Origin: Xylophilus sp042867185
Lineage (GTDB): Bacteria > Pseudomonadota > Gammaproteobacteria > Burkholderiales > Burkholderiaceae_C
Direction of reading: 5' to 3'
Assembly (NCBI GenBank): GCA_042867185.1
Contig: JBHZQV010000019.1
Span: forward strand, 30,463 to 94,462
Length of the DNA stretch: 64,000 nucleotides
In this document: piece by piece, positions 16,777-24,904 of the stretch
Position numbering within the stretch: position 1 is the stretch's first letter
Layout: every line of letters begins with the position of its first letter
Program-made: the position numbers and the translations under genes
Notes under the pieces: model-generated
What the model was told of the DNA's origin: nothing
Databases searched by the model: none
The model's input: the letters and a program-made list of their open reading frames with translations, nothing else

Positions 16777-18420
16777 TCAGATGTTCTTGCCCGTCGGCCC
16801 GTCCAGCACCATCCGCACCCGGCGGGCCAGGTCGGCCAGGCGGTAGGGCTTCTTCAGGATCTCGAACTCGACGCCTTCGTCGGTGTTCTTGCCGTCGGAC
16901 GAGCCGGCGTAGCCGGTGGTGAGCAGGATCTTGATCTGCGGCACGCGGCGGCGCAGCTCGCGGGCCAGGCCGAAGCCGTTCATGCCGCCGGGCATGATCA
17001 GATCGGAGAAGAGCAGGTCGGGCGTCCAGTCGTTCTGGCGGGCCTTGACCATGTCGAGCGCTTCGCGGGCGCTCGACGCCATGTAGACGGTGTAGCCCAG
17101 GTCCTGGAGCATGTCGCGCGACAGGCTCGCCACCTCGATCCGGTCGTCCACCACCAGCACCGTCTCGTTGCCGCCGCGGTCGGCGGCGCGGGGACTGACC
17201 GCGCTGCTGCCGCGCACGATGGTCTCGGACACCGGGAAGTACATCCGCACCGTGGTGCCGATGCCCACTTCGGAATAGATGTCGACCGAGCCGCCCGACT
17301 GCTTGGCGAAGCCGTAAACCATCGACAGGCCCAGGCCGGTGCCCTTGCCTTCTTCCTTGGTGGTGAAGAACGGGTCCATGACCCGGGCGATGATCTCGGG
17401 CGGGATGCCGGTGCCGGTGTCGCTGATCGACAGGCTGACGTAGTGGCCGGGGCGCAGTCCGGCGAAGGCGCTCACGTCCTCCGCATCGACCTGGAGGTTC
17501 TGGGTCTTGAGGACGACGGTGCCGCCGTCGGGCATCGCGTCGCGGGCATTGACCAGCACGTTGAGCACCGCCACCTCCAGCTGGGTCGGGTCCAGCTGGC
17601 AGTTGCCCAGGCTCGGCGCCAGCTCGGTCTTGACCGTGACGCCGTTGCCCAGGGTTTCCTTGACCAGTTCGGTGATGCCGCCCGCGATCTGGTTGAGGTT
17701 GACCGCCCGGCCCTCCAGCCGCTGCTTGCGCGAGAAGGCGAGCAGCTGCTGGGTGAGGGTGGAGGCCTTGGTGACCGCGCTGCGGATGCTCTCGACCGTG
17801 CGGCCGATCGACACGTCGTCGGCGCGGCCGGCCTTGCGGCGGGCGTCGAGCAGGTCCAGGTGGCCCGCCATCACCTGCAGCAGGTTGTTGAAATCGTGCG
17901 AGATGCCACCGGTCAGCTGGCCCAGCGCTTCCATCTTCTGGGCCTGGCCCAGCGCCTCTTCCGCGTCGCGGCGGCGGCTCACGTCGAGCTGCGAGGCGAA
18001 GAAATAGACCAGTTCCTTGTTCTGGTTGTAGACCGGCGAGACGTAGAGCGCATTCCAGAAGCTGGTGCCGTCCTTGCGGTAGTTGAGGATCTCGGTGTTG
18101 ATCTCGCGCCGGTCCTCGATCGCCTCGCGGATCGCGGCGACGGTGGCGGCGTCGGTATCGGGCCCCTGCAGGAAGCGGCAGTTGTGGCCCAGGATCTCTT
18201 CGCCGCTGTAGCCGCTCATCGAGATGAAGGCACGGTTGGCGAAAACGATCGGGTTGTCCTCCTGGCGCGGGTCTGTCACCAGCATCGGCATCCGGGTGGT
18301 CTCGATCGCGGCGAAGAAGATGTCGTCGCGGTGCCCCGCGATCGCGTCGTCGCCCGAGTCCAGCACGCTGACTTCGGGCGGCAGCGAATTTTTGATCCGG
18401 GGCTTTTCTGACTGGGACAT
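16777..18420 (-). CDS. LOV-domain hybrid histidine kinase (putative blue-light sensor)
   Basis: 547 residues in three parts. The PAS/LOV domain (about 35-150) holds the flavin-adduct motif GHNCRFLQGPDT with the photoactive Cys81, plus the Asn residues in EILNYRKDGTSFWNAL and the Gln in FFASQLD (144) that contact FMN. The histidine kinase core has the H-box GGISHDFNNLL with His175, N-box NVLVNARDAM, G1 DTGTGIPP and GKGTGLGLSMVYG. A C-terminal receiver domain follows (VLVVDD; phospho-acceptor Asp about 473 in LLFSDLIMPGG; Lys in ILKKPYR). It is therefore a soluble blue-light-responsive kinase with its own receiver. No output regulator is adjacent, so the target is unknown. Confidence 0.92.
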   Translation of the reverse strand: MSQSEKPRIKNSLPPEVSVLDSGDDAIAGHRDDIFFAAIETTRMPMLVTDPRQEDNPIVFANRAFISMSGYSGEEILGHNCRFLQGPDTDAATVAAIREAIEDRREINTEILNYRKDGTSFWNALYVSPVYNQNKELVYFFASQLDVSRRRDAEEALGQAQKMEALGQLTGGISHDFNNLLQVMAGHLDLLDARRKAGRADDVSIGRTVESIRSAVTKASTLTQQLLAFSRKQRLEGRAVNLNQIAGGITELVKETLGNGVTVKTELAPSLGNCQLDPTQLEVAVLNVLVNARDAMPDGGTVVLKTQNLQVDAEDVSAFAGLRPGHYVSLSISDTGTGIPPEIIARVMDPFFTTKEEGKGTGLGLSMVYGFAKQSGGSVDIYSEVGIGTTVRMYFPVSETIVRGSSAVSPRAADRGGNETVLVVDDRIEVASLSRDMLQDLGYTVYMASSAREALDMVKARQNDWTPDLLFSDLIMPGGMNGFGLARELRRRVPQIKILLTTGYAGSSDGKNTDEGVEFEILKKPYRLADLARRVRMVLDGPTGKNI

Positions 18421-18667
18421 CGAAGAAGGCGACTGCTCCAGGCGCGCCGCGGCAATGGGGGGGACGATCGGGGCCGGGTCGGGCGACGAAACCGGATTGT
18501 AGTGAGGCGGTACGCGGCGCCGGTGTGTCCGGATGCAGCGGCAACCGGCGGTGCGGCGGACCCTGTAGGGGCAGGTCGTGGGCCGGACGGTTGCTGCGGC
18601 GCACCGGTCTTCGGCGGCAAAATCCGAGCGAAAAGCGACTCGGGCCGGCGTGTGGAGCCGGCCTCCT

Positions 18668-18698
18668 GCTATGGTTTCAATAGTGGATGGCCGGCCCG
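18668..18698 (+). repeat. Degenerate GCTAN8ATAG repeat copy
   Basis: GCTATGGTTTCAATAG followed by GGATGGCCGGCC resembles the left part of the repeat seen at 7274 and 56531. It sits at the 3' end of ybdK, between two minus-strand genes. The terminator-like right half is not recognisable. Confidence 0.4.
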
Positions 18699-18702
18699 TG
18701 CG

Positions 18703-19827
18703 TCAGCCTGGCGATCCGCGGAAGCGCCGGGCGGCCTGGCGCGTCACCTCGGCCAGGAGCTGCTCCTCGTGCTGGCGGTCGCGCAGCCAGCGGGCGTCGT
18801 TCTGGCCGGCCGTCACGTCGCCGCGCAGCAGGTGCAGCGCAGCGGCGGCGCCCTGCGATTCGGCATGGCGCTGCACCTGGTGCATCGTCAGCAGGACGTG
18901 GTCGCGCAGCGGCATGTGGCTGCCGGTGGCGGCGTCCACGTAGTTGGCCTCCAGCCCGAAGCGGCAGGCCTGGAAGCGGTTGGTGGTGTAGGCGAGGTAG
19001 TCGTCCTCGTCGGGCATGAAGGGCTGCTCGGCCAGGAACCAGGCGGCGAGCGATTGCACATAACCCGCCAGCGCCGCGGCCCGCTCCACCGTCAAGGGCG
19101 TGTCGAACACCCGGATCTCCACCGTGCCGTACTCGGGCTTGGGCCGGATGTCCCAGTAGAAGTCCTTCATGTTCTTGACCACGCCGGTGCGGGTCATCTT
19201 GGCGTAGTAGGTCTCGAACTCCGACCAGTCGAGGGTGAAGGGCGCGCGGCCCGACAGCGGGAACGCGAAGACCGAGTTGAGCCGCGCCGAGTCGAACTGC
19301 GTGTCCTGCCCCTGCACGTAGGGGCTCGACGCCGAAAGCGCGATGAAGTGCGGGATGTAGCGCGACATGCGGTGCAGCATCAGCAGGGCGCTGTCGGCAT
19401 CGGGGCAGCCGATGTGCACATGCTGGCCGAAGATGGTGAACTGCTTGGAGAGGTAGCCGTAGCGCTCCGACAGCTCCTTGAAGCGCGGCCGGTCGTAGAT
19501 GCGCTGCTCGTGCCACTGCTGGAACGGATGGGTGCCGCCGCCGACCACCGCGATGTTGAGCTTGTCGGCCGACTTCACCAGCGCGTCGCGGATGGTGGAC
19601 AGCTCGCCCAGCACCTCCGACGCCGAATGGCAGACGCCGGTCGACATCTCGATCATGCTCGAGGTCATCTCGGGCACCACCGCGCCGGGCAGCGGCAGGC
19701 CCTCCATCACCCGCAGCATGTCCTCGGCGTAGGGCGCCAGGTCGTAGTCGTGGGTGTTGACCAGCTGCAGCTCCATCTCGACACCCAGCGACAGGGCGCG
19801 CGACGGCACGAAGGCCTCAAGCGTCAT
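18703..19827 (-). CDS. YbdK-family carboxylate-amine ligase (glutamate-cysteine ligase 2 family)
   Basis: 374 residues of the GCS2 superfamily, which ligates glutamate to an amine such as cysteine at low rate. Visible signatures are LGVEMELQLVN at the N terminus, HIGCPDADSALLMLHRM, ALSASSPYVQGQDTQFDSAR, and YGTVEIRVFDTPLT. It overlaps the antiporter gene by 11 bases, so the two form one unit. A related association of glutathione-type ligases with KefB-like antiporters suggests a link to glutathione-gated potassium/proton control; that link is inference. Confidence 0.9.
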   Translation of the reverse strand: MTLEAFVPSRALSLGVEMELQLVNTHDYDLAPYAEDMLRVMEGLPLPGAVVPEMTSSMIEMSTGVCHSASEVLGELSTIRDALVKSADKLNIAVVGGGTHPFQQWHEQRIYDRPRFKELSERYGYLSKQFTIFGQHVHIGCPDADSALLMLHRMSRYIPHFIALSASSPYVQGQDTQFDSARLNSVFAFPLSGRAPFTLDWSEFETYYAKMTRTGVVKNMKDFYWDIRPKPEYGTVEIRVFDTPLTVERAAALAGYVQSLAAWFLAEQPFMPDEDDYLAYTTNRFQACRFGLEANYVDAATGSHMPLRDHVLLTMHQVQRHAESQGAAAALHLLRGDVTAGQNDARWLRDRQHEEQLLAEVTRQAARRFRGSPG

Positions 19828-21100
19828 GCGGGCCTCCTTCGGCCTGCCGCGTCAGGGCACCGCGCCGGCCGCCGAAGATCGACGGCAGCCAGGGCCGCGA
19901 GGCTTCGCCCGCCCGGTGCAGCGCCACCGTGGCGACCACCGCGCCCAGCAGCTCCATCACCAGGATGGCCGGCAGGGCGACCTGCGCCACCGCCCGGCCG
20001 GCAGCCCCCTGCGACAGCGCGAACTGCGAGGCGATCAGCAGCGCGATCGAGGACATCGGCGACATCGCGCAGCCCACCCACAGCGCCTGCCGCCAGCTGG
20101 CCCCGCTGCCCCAGTTGCCCAGCGCCACGCCGGCGATCTTGGCCAGCGCCCGGACGGCGATCAGGGCCAGCACCAGGAACGCGGTCTTGGCCGTCCAGCC
20201 GACCTGGGCGGCCACCACCGAGACCAGCACGAACATCATCATCGTGAGCAGCGAGGCCGCGGTGCCCAGCTGCCGGGGCCACGCCCAGGGCCGCGGATGC
20301 AATTGCTTGAGCAGCATGCCGCCCAGCAGCGCGGCGATCGGCGCCGAGCCGCCCAGGTGCGAGGCGATGCCGGTGGCCGCCGCCACCAGGGCCAGCAGCA
20401 GCACCGAGGTGTTCTCGCTGGCCGGGCTCATCAGCTTGAGCGCCAGCCGCAGCGCCAGCGCCAGCGCACCGCCCACCAGCACCGAGATGGCGGCCACCAG
20501 CACCACCGGATACAGGCTGGCCAGCAGATGCAGCTGCTGGCGCTGGTCCAGCTCCGCCTGCGCGGTGCCGAAGGACAGGGCGTAGAGGGTGCTGAGCGTG
20601 GCCAGCACCATCGCCCGGTCGGTCACGGGGCCGGCGGCGCGCATGTCCATCGCCACCCGGCCCAGCACCGCGGGCGATGCGGCCATCGCCACCAGCGCCA
20701 GCGCCTGGGCCACCCGGGCCGGCACCTCGAGCCACTGCAGCGCGTAGGCCACCGCGCAATAGGTCAGTGCCGATTCGGCGACGCTCTGCACCAGCACCAT
20801 CGGGTTGTAGCGGAACCAGCGCAGCGGGATGCGGCCGCCGGCCTCGAACAGCACGGTGGCGATCGCCAGCTCCAGCAGGAACAGGCCGGTGCCCTGCAGC
20901 GGCCACACCGCGCCGCTGAAGCCGGCGAAGCCCGCGATGCCGCCCACCAGGGAATAGCCCACCACCTTCGGCAGGCCGGTGTGGCGGTGGAACAGGTAGC
21001 CGGCCAGCGCGGCCAGCGCCAGCAGCAGCGACCACTGCACGGTCGCGAGGCCGGCCGAAGGACGCAGCCAGTCGGCCCAGATCGTCACGATTTCGCTCAT
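19817..21100 (-). CDS. Cation:proton antiporter of the CPA2 (KefB-like) family
   Basis: 427 residues with about 12 hydrophobic segments. The family landmarks GYSLVGGIAGFAG and ELAIATVLFEAGGRI near the N terminus are recognisable, and the second half repeats the topology. There is no C-terminal RCK/TrkA_N domain, unlike full-length KefB/C (about 600 residues), so it lacks NAD/glutathione-binding regulation of its own. It overlaps ybdK downstream. Confidence 0.85.
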   Translation of the reverse strand: MSEIVTIWADWLRPSAGLATVQWSLLLALAALAGYLFHRHTGLPKVVGYSLVGGIAGFAGFSGAVWPLQGTGLFLLELAIATVLFEAGGRIPLRWFRYNPMVLVQSVAESALTYCAVAYALQWLEVPARVAQALALVAMAASPAVLGRVAMDMRAAGPVTDRAMVLATLSTLYALSFGTAQAELDQRQQLHLLASLYPVVLVAAISVLVGGALALALRLALKLMSPASENTSVLLLALVAAATGIASHLGGSAPIAALLGGMLLKQLHPRPWAWPRQLGTAASLLTMMMFVLVSVVAAQVGWTAKTAFLVLALIAVRALAKIAGVALGNWGSGASWRQALWVGCAMSPMSSIALLIASQFALSQGAAGRAVAQVALPAILVMELLGAVVATVALHRAGEASRPWLPSIFGGRRGALTRQAEGGPHDA

Positions 21101-21166
21101 CGGTTCATGGTCTCCGGGTGCCGGCAGGGCCGCCCGGCCGGCAGAGGGGGCCGTGGCGCGCGGTGG

Positions 21167-23326
21167 TCAGATCCCCGCGTTCGGCACGGGCGACCCGCGC
21201 GGTACGAAGAACGAGAGCGGCGCGTGCCGCACGCGGGCCCAGATGGCCGAGCGGATGCGGGCGCGCTGCAGGCTGCCGACATTGTGCGCGCGCAGTGCCA
21301 GCCGGAACGCCATGGTGAAGCTGACGATCAGGTTGAACGCGCCGATCACCGGAATGGCCGCCAGGCACCACCAGAACGCCGCCATGTGCAGCACCGCCGG
21401 CCCGTAGGCCGCGGCGGCGGCGGCGATCTGGCCGGTGGAGAGCGTCACGTGGCGCGCCTCCAGACCGATGCCGACGAAGGCCATCAGCGGCGGGATCATG
21501 CCCAGCATGAAGCCCAGCGACACGTTGGAGGCGAAGCCCGACACGTTCTGGCGCATGAAGTGCGCCAGCCGCGCCGCGCGCGGCGCGCCCAGCCAGCGGG
21601 TGATGCGCGGATTGAAGCGCATCGCCGAATCCAGCCGGTGCAGCACGAACCAGTTCTCGGCCCAGCCGGCGACGATGCTGGCCGAGAACAGCAGCACGCC
21701 GGTGAAGGCGGCGAAGAAGGCGGTCGGCCCCAGCAGCGTCAGCGCTTCCAGCGTGTGCTGCGCCTCGCGCGGGGAGATCATCGGATGCCCCATCACCACC
21801 TGCAGCAGGGCGCCCGCGGCCAGCACCACCGGGAACACGGTGAACACGTTGCCCAGCACCGCGGCCACCTGGGAGCGGACCAGGTGGGTCACCTCGTCGA
21901 CGAAGGAGTCCATCGAGGCGCCGGGGCCCATCTCTTTCAATTTGGCGGCCATGGCGGGCGCGGTCATCGCCGGCTGCTTGGTGGCCAGGGTGCAGTGCAG
22001 CAGCTGGATCAGCACGAAGCTGCCGGCGTACAGCAGGCTCGACCAGATGCCGGTCCAGAAGGCCGACAGGCCCACCGCGGTGATCGCGAACTTGCCGAGC
22101 ACCGTGCCGGCGGTCAGCACGCCGCCGCCGGCCGCCTGGCGCAGCATGCGGCCGTAGGCGGCGCTGTCGCGGGTGATGTAGTGCTCGCCGGTCTCGGCGC
22201 TGCGCTCGGCCACCTTGGCGGCCAGCAGGGAAGAGTTGGCCGAGATGAGGGCCCGCACGCTGCGCCGCTCGTGGCCCAGCAGCACCAGCCGCGACAGCAG
22301 CCGGGCGGCGGCGGCGGGCGCGTCGGCCGAGAGTGCGCAGTCGAGCAGTTCCCGGATGCGGAGAAGCCGTTCGCGCAATTGCCGCAGCCGGAACACCAGC
22401 CCGACCGAGACGCCGTTCTCTTCCAGGTGGGTGTAGACGGTGGCGGCGGCGAAGCGGCAGGCGTCGAGCCGGGCGCGCAGCTGGCGGGCGGACCGCTCCA
22501 GCGCCGCGTCGTCGCGCGGCAGGCGCTGCGCCTCGACCCGCAGCGCCTCGACATCGCGGATCAGCGCATGGAAGGGCTGGGCTTCGCGCGCGGCGGCGTT
22601 CATCCGCAGCCGCAGCTCGGGCGCGAAGCCGGTGGAGAGCACCTGGCCGGCGCAGTACATCAGCGCGTCGAGCAGGGCCTGCTGCCAGGGGTCGGGCAGG
22701 GGCACCTCGGCGGTGGCTGTGGCGAAGGGGGCGGCTGCGGCTGCGGCAGGGGCAGGGGCAGGGGCAGGGGCAGGGGCGCCGAACAGGTCCGGCGTGCGGG
22801 TGGTGGTGGCGGCGACGGCACCGCCGGGGCCGGCGGGTACGGCGGCGCTTGCGTCGGCGGCCGGCTGCGGCGTGTCGGGCGCGGCCAGCAGGTCGGCGAT
22901 GCGGCGGCGCTGCCGGCCGTCGAGCAGCGAGATCCACTGCGCATCGAAGCCGTGCGGCAGCGCCAGCAGGAACAGCTCGGACGCATCGATCGTCTCGGGG
23001 CTGGCCGGCAGGATCTTGCGGCGGATCCGCTCCGACGCCTCGCTGACGAAGGCGCTGCGCGGGGCGAAGCCGAAGTCGGCCAGCAGCGTGGTGATGTCGA
23101 CGGTGTGCAGCAGGCGCGACCACCAGGCGCGCAGGCGCAGCCGTACCTCGGGCCGCGCCTCGACCGCGTCCAGCAGCAGCTGCACCCGGCTGACGGCGGC
23201 CTGCGGCGTCGCGCCCTTGCCGCGGATCCAGTCGGTCAGCTCGATCAGCCAGAGATGGCGCACGGCCAGCGGCGCGGCCGGATCGAGCCGCTCCAGGATG
23301 CCGTGGAGGTCGCGCTTACTGCGCAT
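21167..23326 (-). CDS. Gcr family membrane protein (annotated 'site-specific recombinase')
   Basis: 719 residues. The N-terminal 300 residues are helical and soluble; the C-terminal half has several long hydrophobic segments (for example FWTGIWSSLLYAGSFVLIQL and AFFAAFTGVLLFSASIVAG), so this is an integral membrane protein. The family is historically named Gcr, site-specific recombinase, but no recombinase catalytic motif is visible. Between about residues 170 and 200 an Ala-Pro linker is encoded by GGCAGG repeats. Its start joins the apaG stop as TGATG, so apaG and this gene are translationally coupled. Confidence 0.8.
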   Translation of the reverse strand: MRSKRDLHGILERLDPAAPLAVRHLWLIELTDWIRGKGATPQAAVSRVQLLLDAVEARPEVRLRLRAWWSRLLHTVDITTLLADFGFAPRSAFVSEASERIRRKILPASPETIDASELFLLALPHGFDAQWISLLDGRQRRRIADLLAAPDTPQPAADASAAVPAGPGGAVAATTTRTPDLFGAPAPAPAPAPAAAAAAPFATATAEVPLPDPWQQALLDALMYCAGQVLSTGFAPELRLRMNAAAREAQPFHALIRDVEALRVEAQRLPRDDAALERSARQLRARLDACRFAAATVYTHLEENGVSVGLVFRLRQLRERLLRIRELLDCALSADAPAAAARLLSRLVLLGHERRSVRALISANSSLLAAKVAERSAETGEHYITRDSAAYGRMLRQAAGGGVLTAGTVLGKFAITAVGLSAFWTGIWSSLLYAGSFVLIQLLHCTLATKQPAMTAPAMAAKLKEMGPGASMDSFVDEVTHLVRSQVAAVLGNVFTVFPVVLAAGALLQVVMGHPMISPREAQHTLEALTLLGPTAFFAAFTGVLLFSASIVAGWAENWFVLHRLDSAMRFNPRITRWLGAPRAARLAHFMRQNVSGFASNVSLGFMLGMIPPLMAFVGIGLEARHVTLSTGQIAAAAAAYGPAVLHMAAFWWCLAAIPVIGAFNLIVSFTMAFRLALRAHNVGSLQRARIRSAIWARVRHAPLSFFVPRGSPVPNAGI
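22745..22774. repeat. GGCAGG hexanucleotide repeat within gcr
   Basis: Five exact GGCAGG units encode alternating Ala and Pro in the linker of the minus-strand membrane protein. Six-base units keep the frame, so linker length may vary between strains. Confidence 0.8.
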
Positions 23327-23730
23327 CAGTGCAGGACCCGGGGCGTGCCGTCTCCGGGCATGGGGCTGGCGTAGGCCTCGAGCACGAAGAGCGGAATCTC
23401 GGCGTCGAAGCGGGTGGCGTCCTCGGCCACGCAGAAATAGCTGCCCTGCATCGTGCCGTTGGGGGTGCGCAGGCGGCAGCCGCTGGTGTAGCGGAAGGAT
23501 TCGCCGGGCTTGAGCAGCGGCTGCTGGCCCACCACGCCCAGGCCCTTGACCTCTTCTATATGGCCCCGCGCATCGCGGATGATCCAGTGGCGGGCGATCA
23601 ACTGCGCCGCGACGTCGCCGACGTTGACGACGGTGATCGTGTAGGAAAAGCCGTAGAGGCGCTGCTCGGGCTGCGACTGCGCGGGCAGGTACTGGGGCTC
23701 GACCGTGATCTGGAACTGGTGCTTCGGCAT
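23326..23730 (-). CDS. apaG: ApaG protein
   Basis: 134 residues of the ApaG/CO2+/Mg2+ efflux-associated family, an immunoglobulin-like beta fold of uncertain biochemical role. The signature segments YGFSYTITVVNVGD, LIARHWIIRDARG, VKGLGVVGQQPLLKPGE and TPNGTMQGSYF are all present. The open frame continues to 23835, but MPKHQFQITVEP is the family start. It is divergent from rpe, as in many betaproteobacteria. Confidence 0.95.
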   Translation of the reverse strand: MPKHQFQITVEPQYLPAQSQPEQRLYGFSYTITVVNVGDVAAQLIARHWIIRDARGHIEEVKGLGVVGQQPLLKPGESFRYTSGCRLRTPNGTMQGSYFCVAEDATRFDAEIPLFVLEAYASPMPGDGTPRVLH

Positions 23731-23833
23731 GGCGGCGATGTTACTAGGAGGCCGCGCATCCGCGGACTGTTGGTATGCCACCCCCCCGGCCGCGGCCGCA
23801 CGGCCGGATCGCCCGGCCTGCGACAATTCCGCC

Positions 23834-24526
23834 ATGAGCCCTGTCGCCCCCCGCTACCGCATCGCCCCCTCGATTCTTTCGGCCGACTTCGCCCGCCTGG
23901 GCGAGGAAGTGCGCGACGTCGTCGCCGCCGGCGCCGACTGGATCCATTTCGACGTGATGGACAACCACTACGTCCCCAACCTGACCTTCGGGCCGATGGT
24001 CTGCCAGGCGCTGAAGCCGCATGCCCGGAAGGCCGACGGCACCCCGGTGCCGGTGGACGTGCACCTGATGGTGCAGCCGGTCGATGCGCTGGCGGCCGCC
24101 TTCGCCGATGCCGGTGCCGACCTGATCAGCTTCCACCCCGAGGCCGCCGCCCATCCGCACCGCAGCATCCAGGCGATCCGCGCCAAGGGCGTGAAGGCCG
24201 GGCTGGTGTTCAACCCGGCCACGCCGCTCGACATCCTGGACTGGACGATCGACGACCTCGACCTGGTGCTGATCATGAGTGTCAACCCCGGCTTCGGCGG
24301 CCAGAGCTTCATCGACTCGGCCCTGCGCAAGATCGAACAGGTGCGCAAGCGCATCGACGCCACCGGCAAGGACATCCGCCTGGAGGTCGACGGCGGCATC
24401 AAGACCGACAACATCGCCCGGGTGGCGGCCGCCGGTGCCGACACTTTCGTGGCAGGCAGCGCGATCTTCGGCAAGCCCGACTACCGTGCGGTGATCGACA
24501 GCATGCGGGCGGCGCTGGCGGGATAG
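23834..24526 (+). CDS. rpe: Ribulose-phosphate 3-epimerase
   Basis: This enzyme interconverts ribulose-5-phosphate and xylulose-5-phosphate. The TIM-barrel signature is complete: PSILSADFARLGEE, HFDVMDNHYVPNLTFGP (metal ligands), DVHLMV, VNPGFGGQSF and EVDGGIK. 230 residues is normal. In Burkholderiales rpe is usually followed at once by gph and trpE; here gph is 18 kb further on, separated by accessory genes. Confidence 0.96.
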   Translation: MSPVAPRYRIAPSILSADFARLGEEVRDVVAAGADWIHFDVMDNHYVPNLTFGPMVCQALKPHARKADGTPVPVDVHLMVQPVDALAAAFADAGADLISFHPEAAAHPHRSIQAIRAKGVKAGLVFNPATPLDILDWTIDDLDLVLIMSVNPGFGGQSFIDSALRKIEQVRKRIDATGKDIRLEVDGGIKTDNIARVAAAGADTFVAGSAIFGKPDYRAVIDSMRAALAG

Positions 24527-24714
24527 AAAAAACCGCCCGGCCCGTTCCGGTTTGCAAGTAGGACGGTGCCGACATCCATGCGGGCCACGTCCCACAACCG
24601 GCGCTTGCATCCGGCTACGGACATTACGTATTGGCCGATTTACCCTGGTGGTTATCCACTCAGCGCCCTTGCGATCGGCGCCGTGGCGTGAACAACCGTC
24701 AGAAGGAGCGGACC

Positions 24715-24807
24715 ATGGAATGGCTTATCTGGTGCGTAGCAGGAGTCGCGGGCGCTTTGGCGCTCACGGCGCTCGTGCGGGCGCTGGAACGTTGCTACGA
24801 CTACTGA
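24715..24807 (+). CDS. 30-residue single-membrane-span peptide upstream of the catalase
   Basis: The ORF encodes MEWLIWCVAGVAGALALTAL followed by a short basic/polar tail, RALERCYDY: one hydrophobic helix with a charged C terminus. A near-perfect Shine-Dalgarno AGAAGGAG lies 6 bases upstream, much better than most genes in this window. The catalase start is 97 bases downstream. No homology was recognised; the strong ribosome-binding site is the main reason to call it. It may be a membrane peptide co-expressed with the catalase, or a translated leader. Confidence 0.55.
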   Translation: MEWLIWCVAGVAGALALTALVRALERCYDY

Positions 24808-24904
24808 GCGTTGTTTGCGCACGGGCACGGCTGCCGTCGCCGTGCCAGCATATCTCGCGCGGCCTCGGTGGCCCGCACCCCATAACAATAAGGTAGACCA
24901 CCAC

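Noticed and set aside
21167..23326. Site-specific recombinase as a sign of an integrative element
   Set aside because: The protein looks like a conserved membrane protein with hydrophobic C-terminal helices and no recombinase signature; no attachment sites were found.
19754..23374. A very long plus-strand open frame (over 1200 codons)
   Set aside because: It lies opposite the antiporter, gcr and ybdK genes. It is rich in H, R, Q, G and has no domain; a GC-skew artefact.
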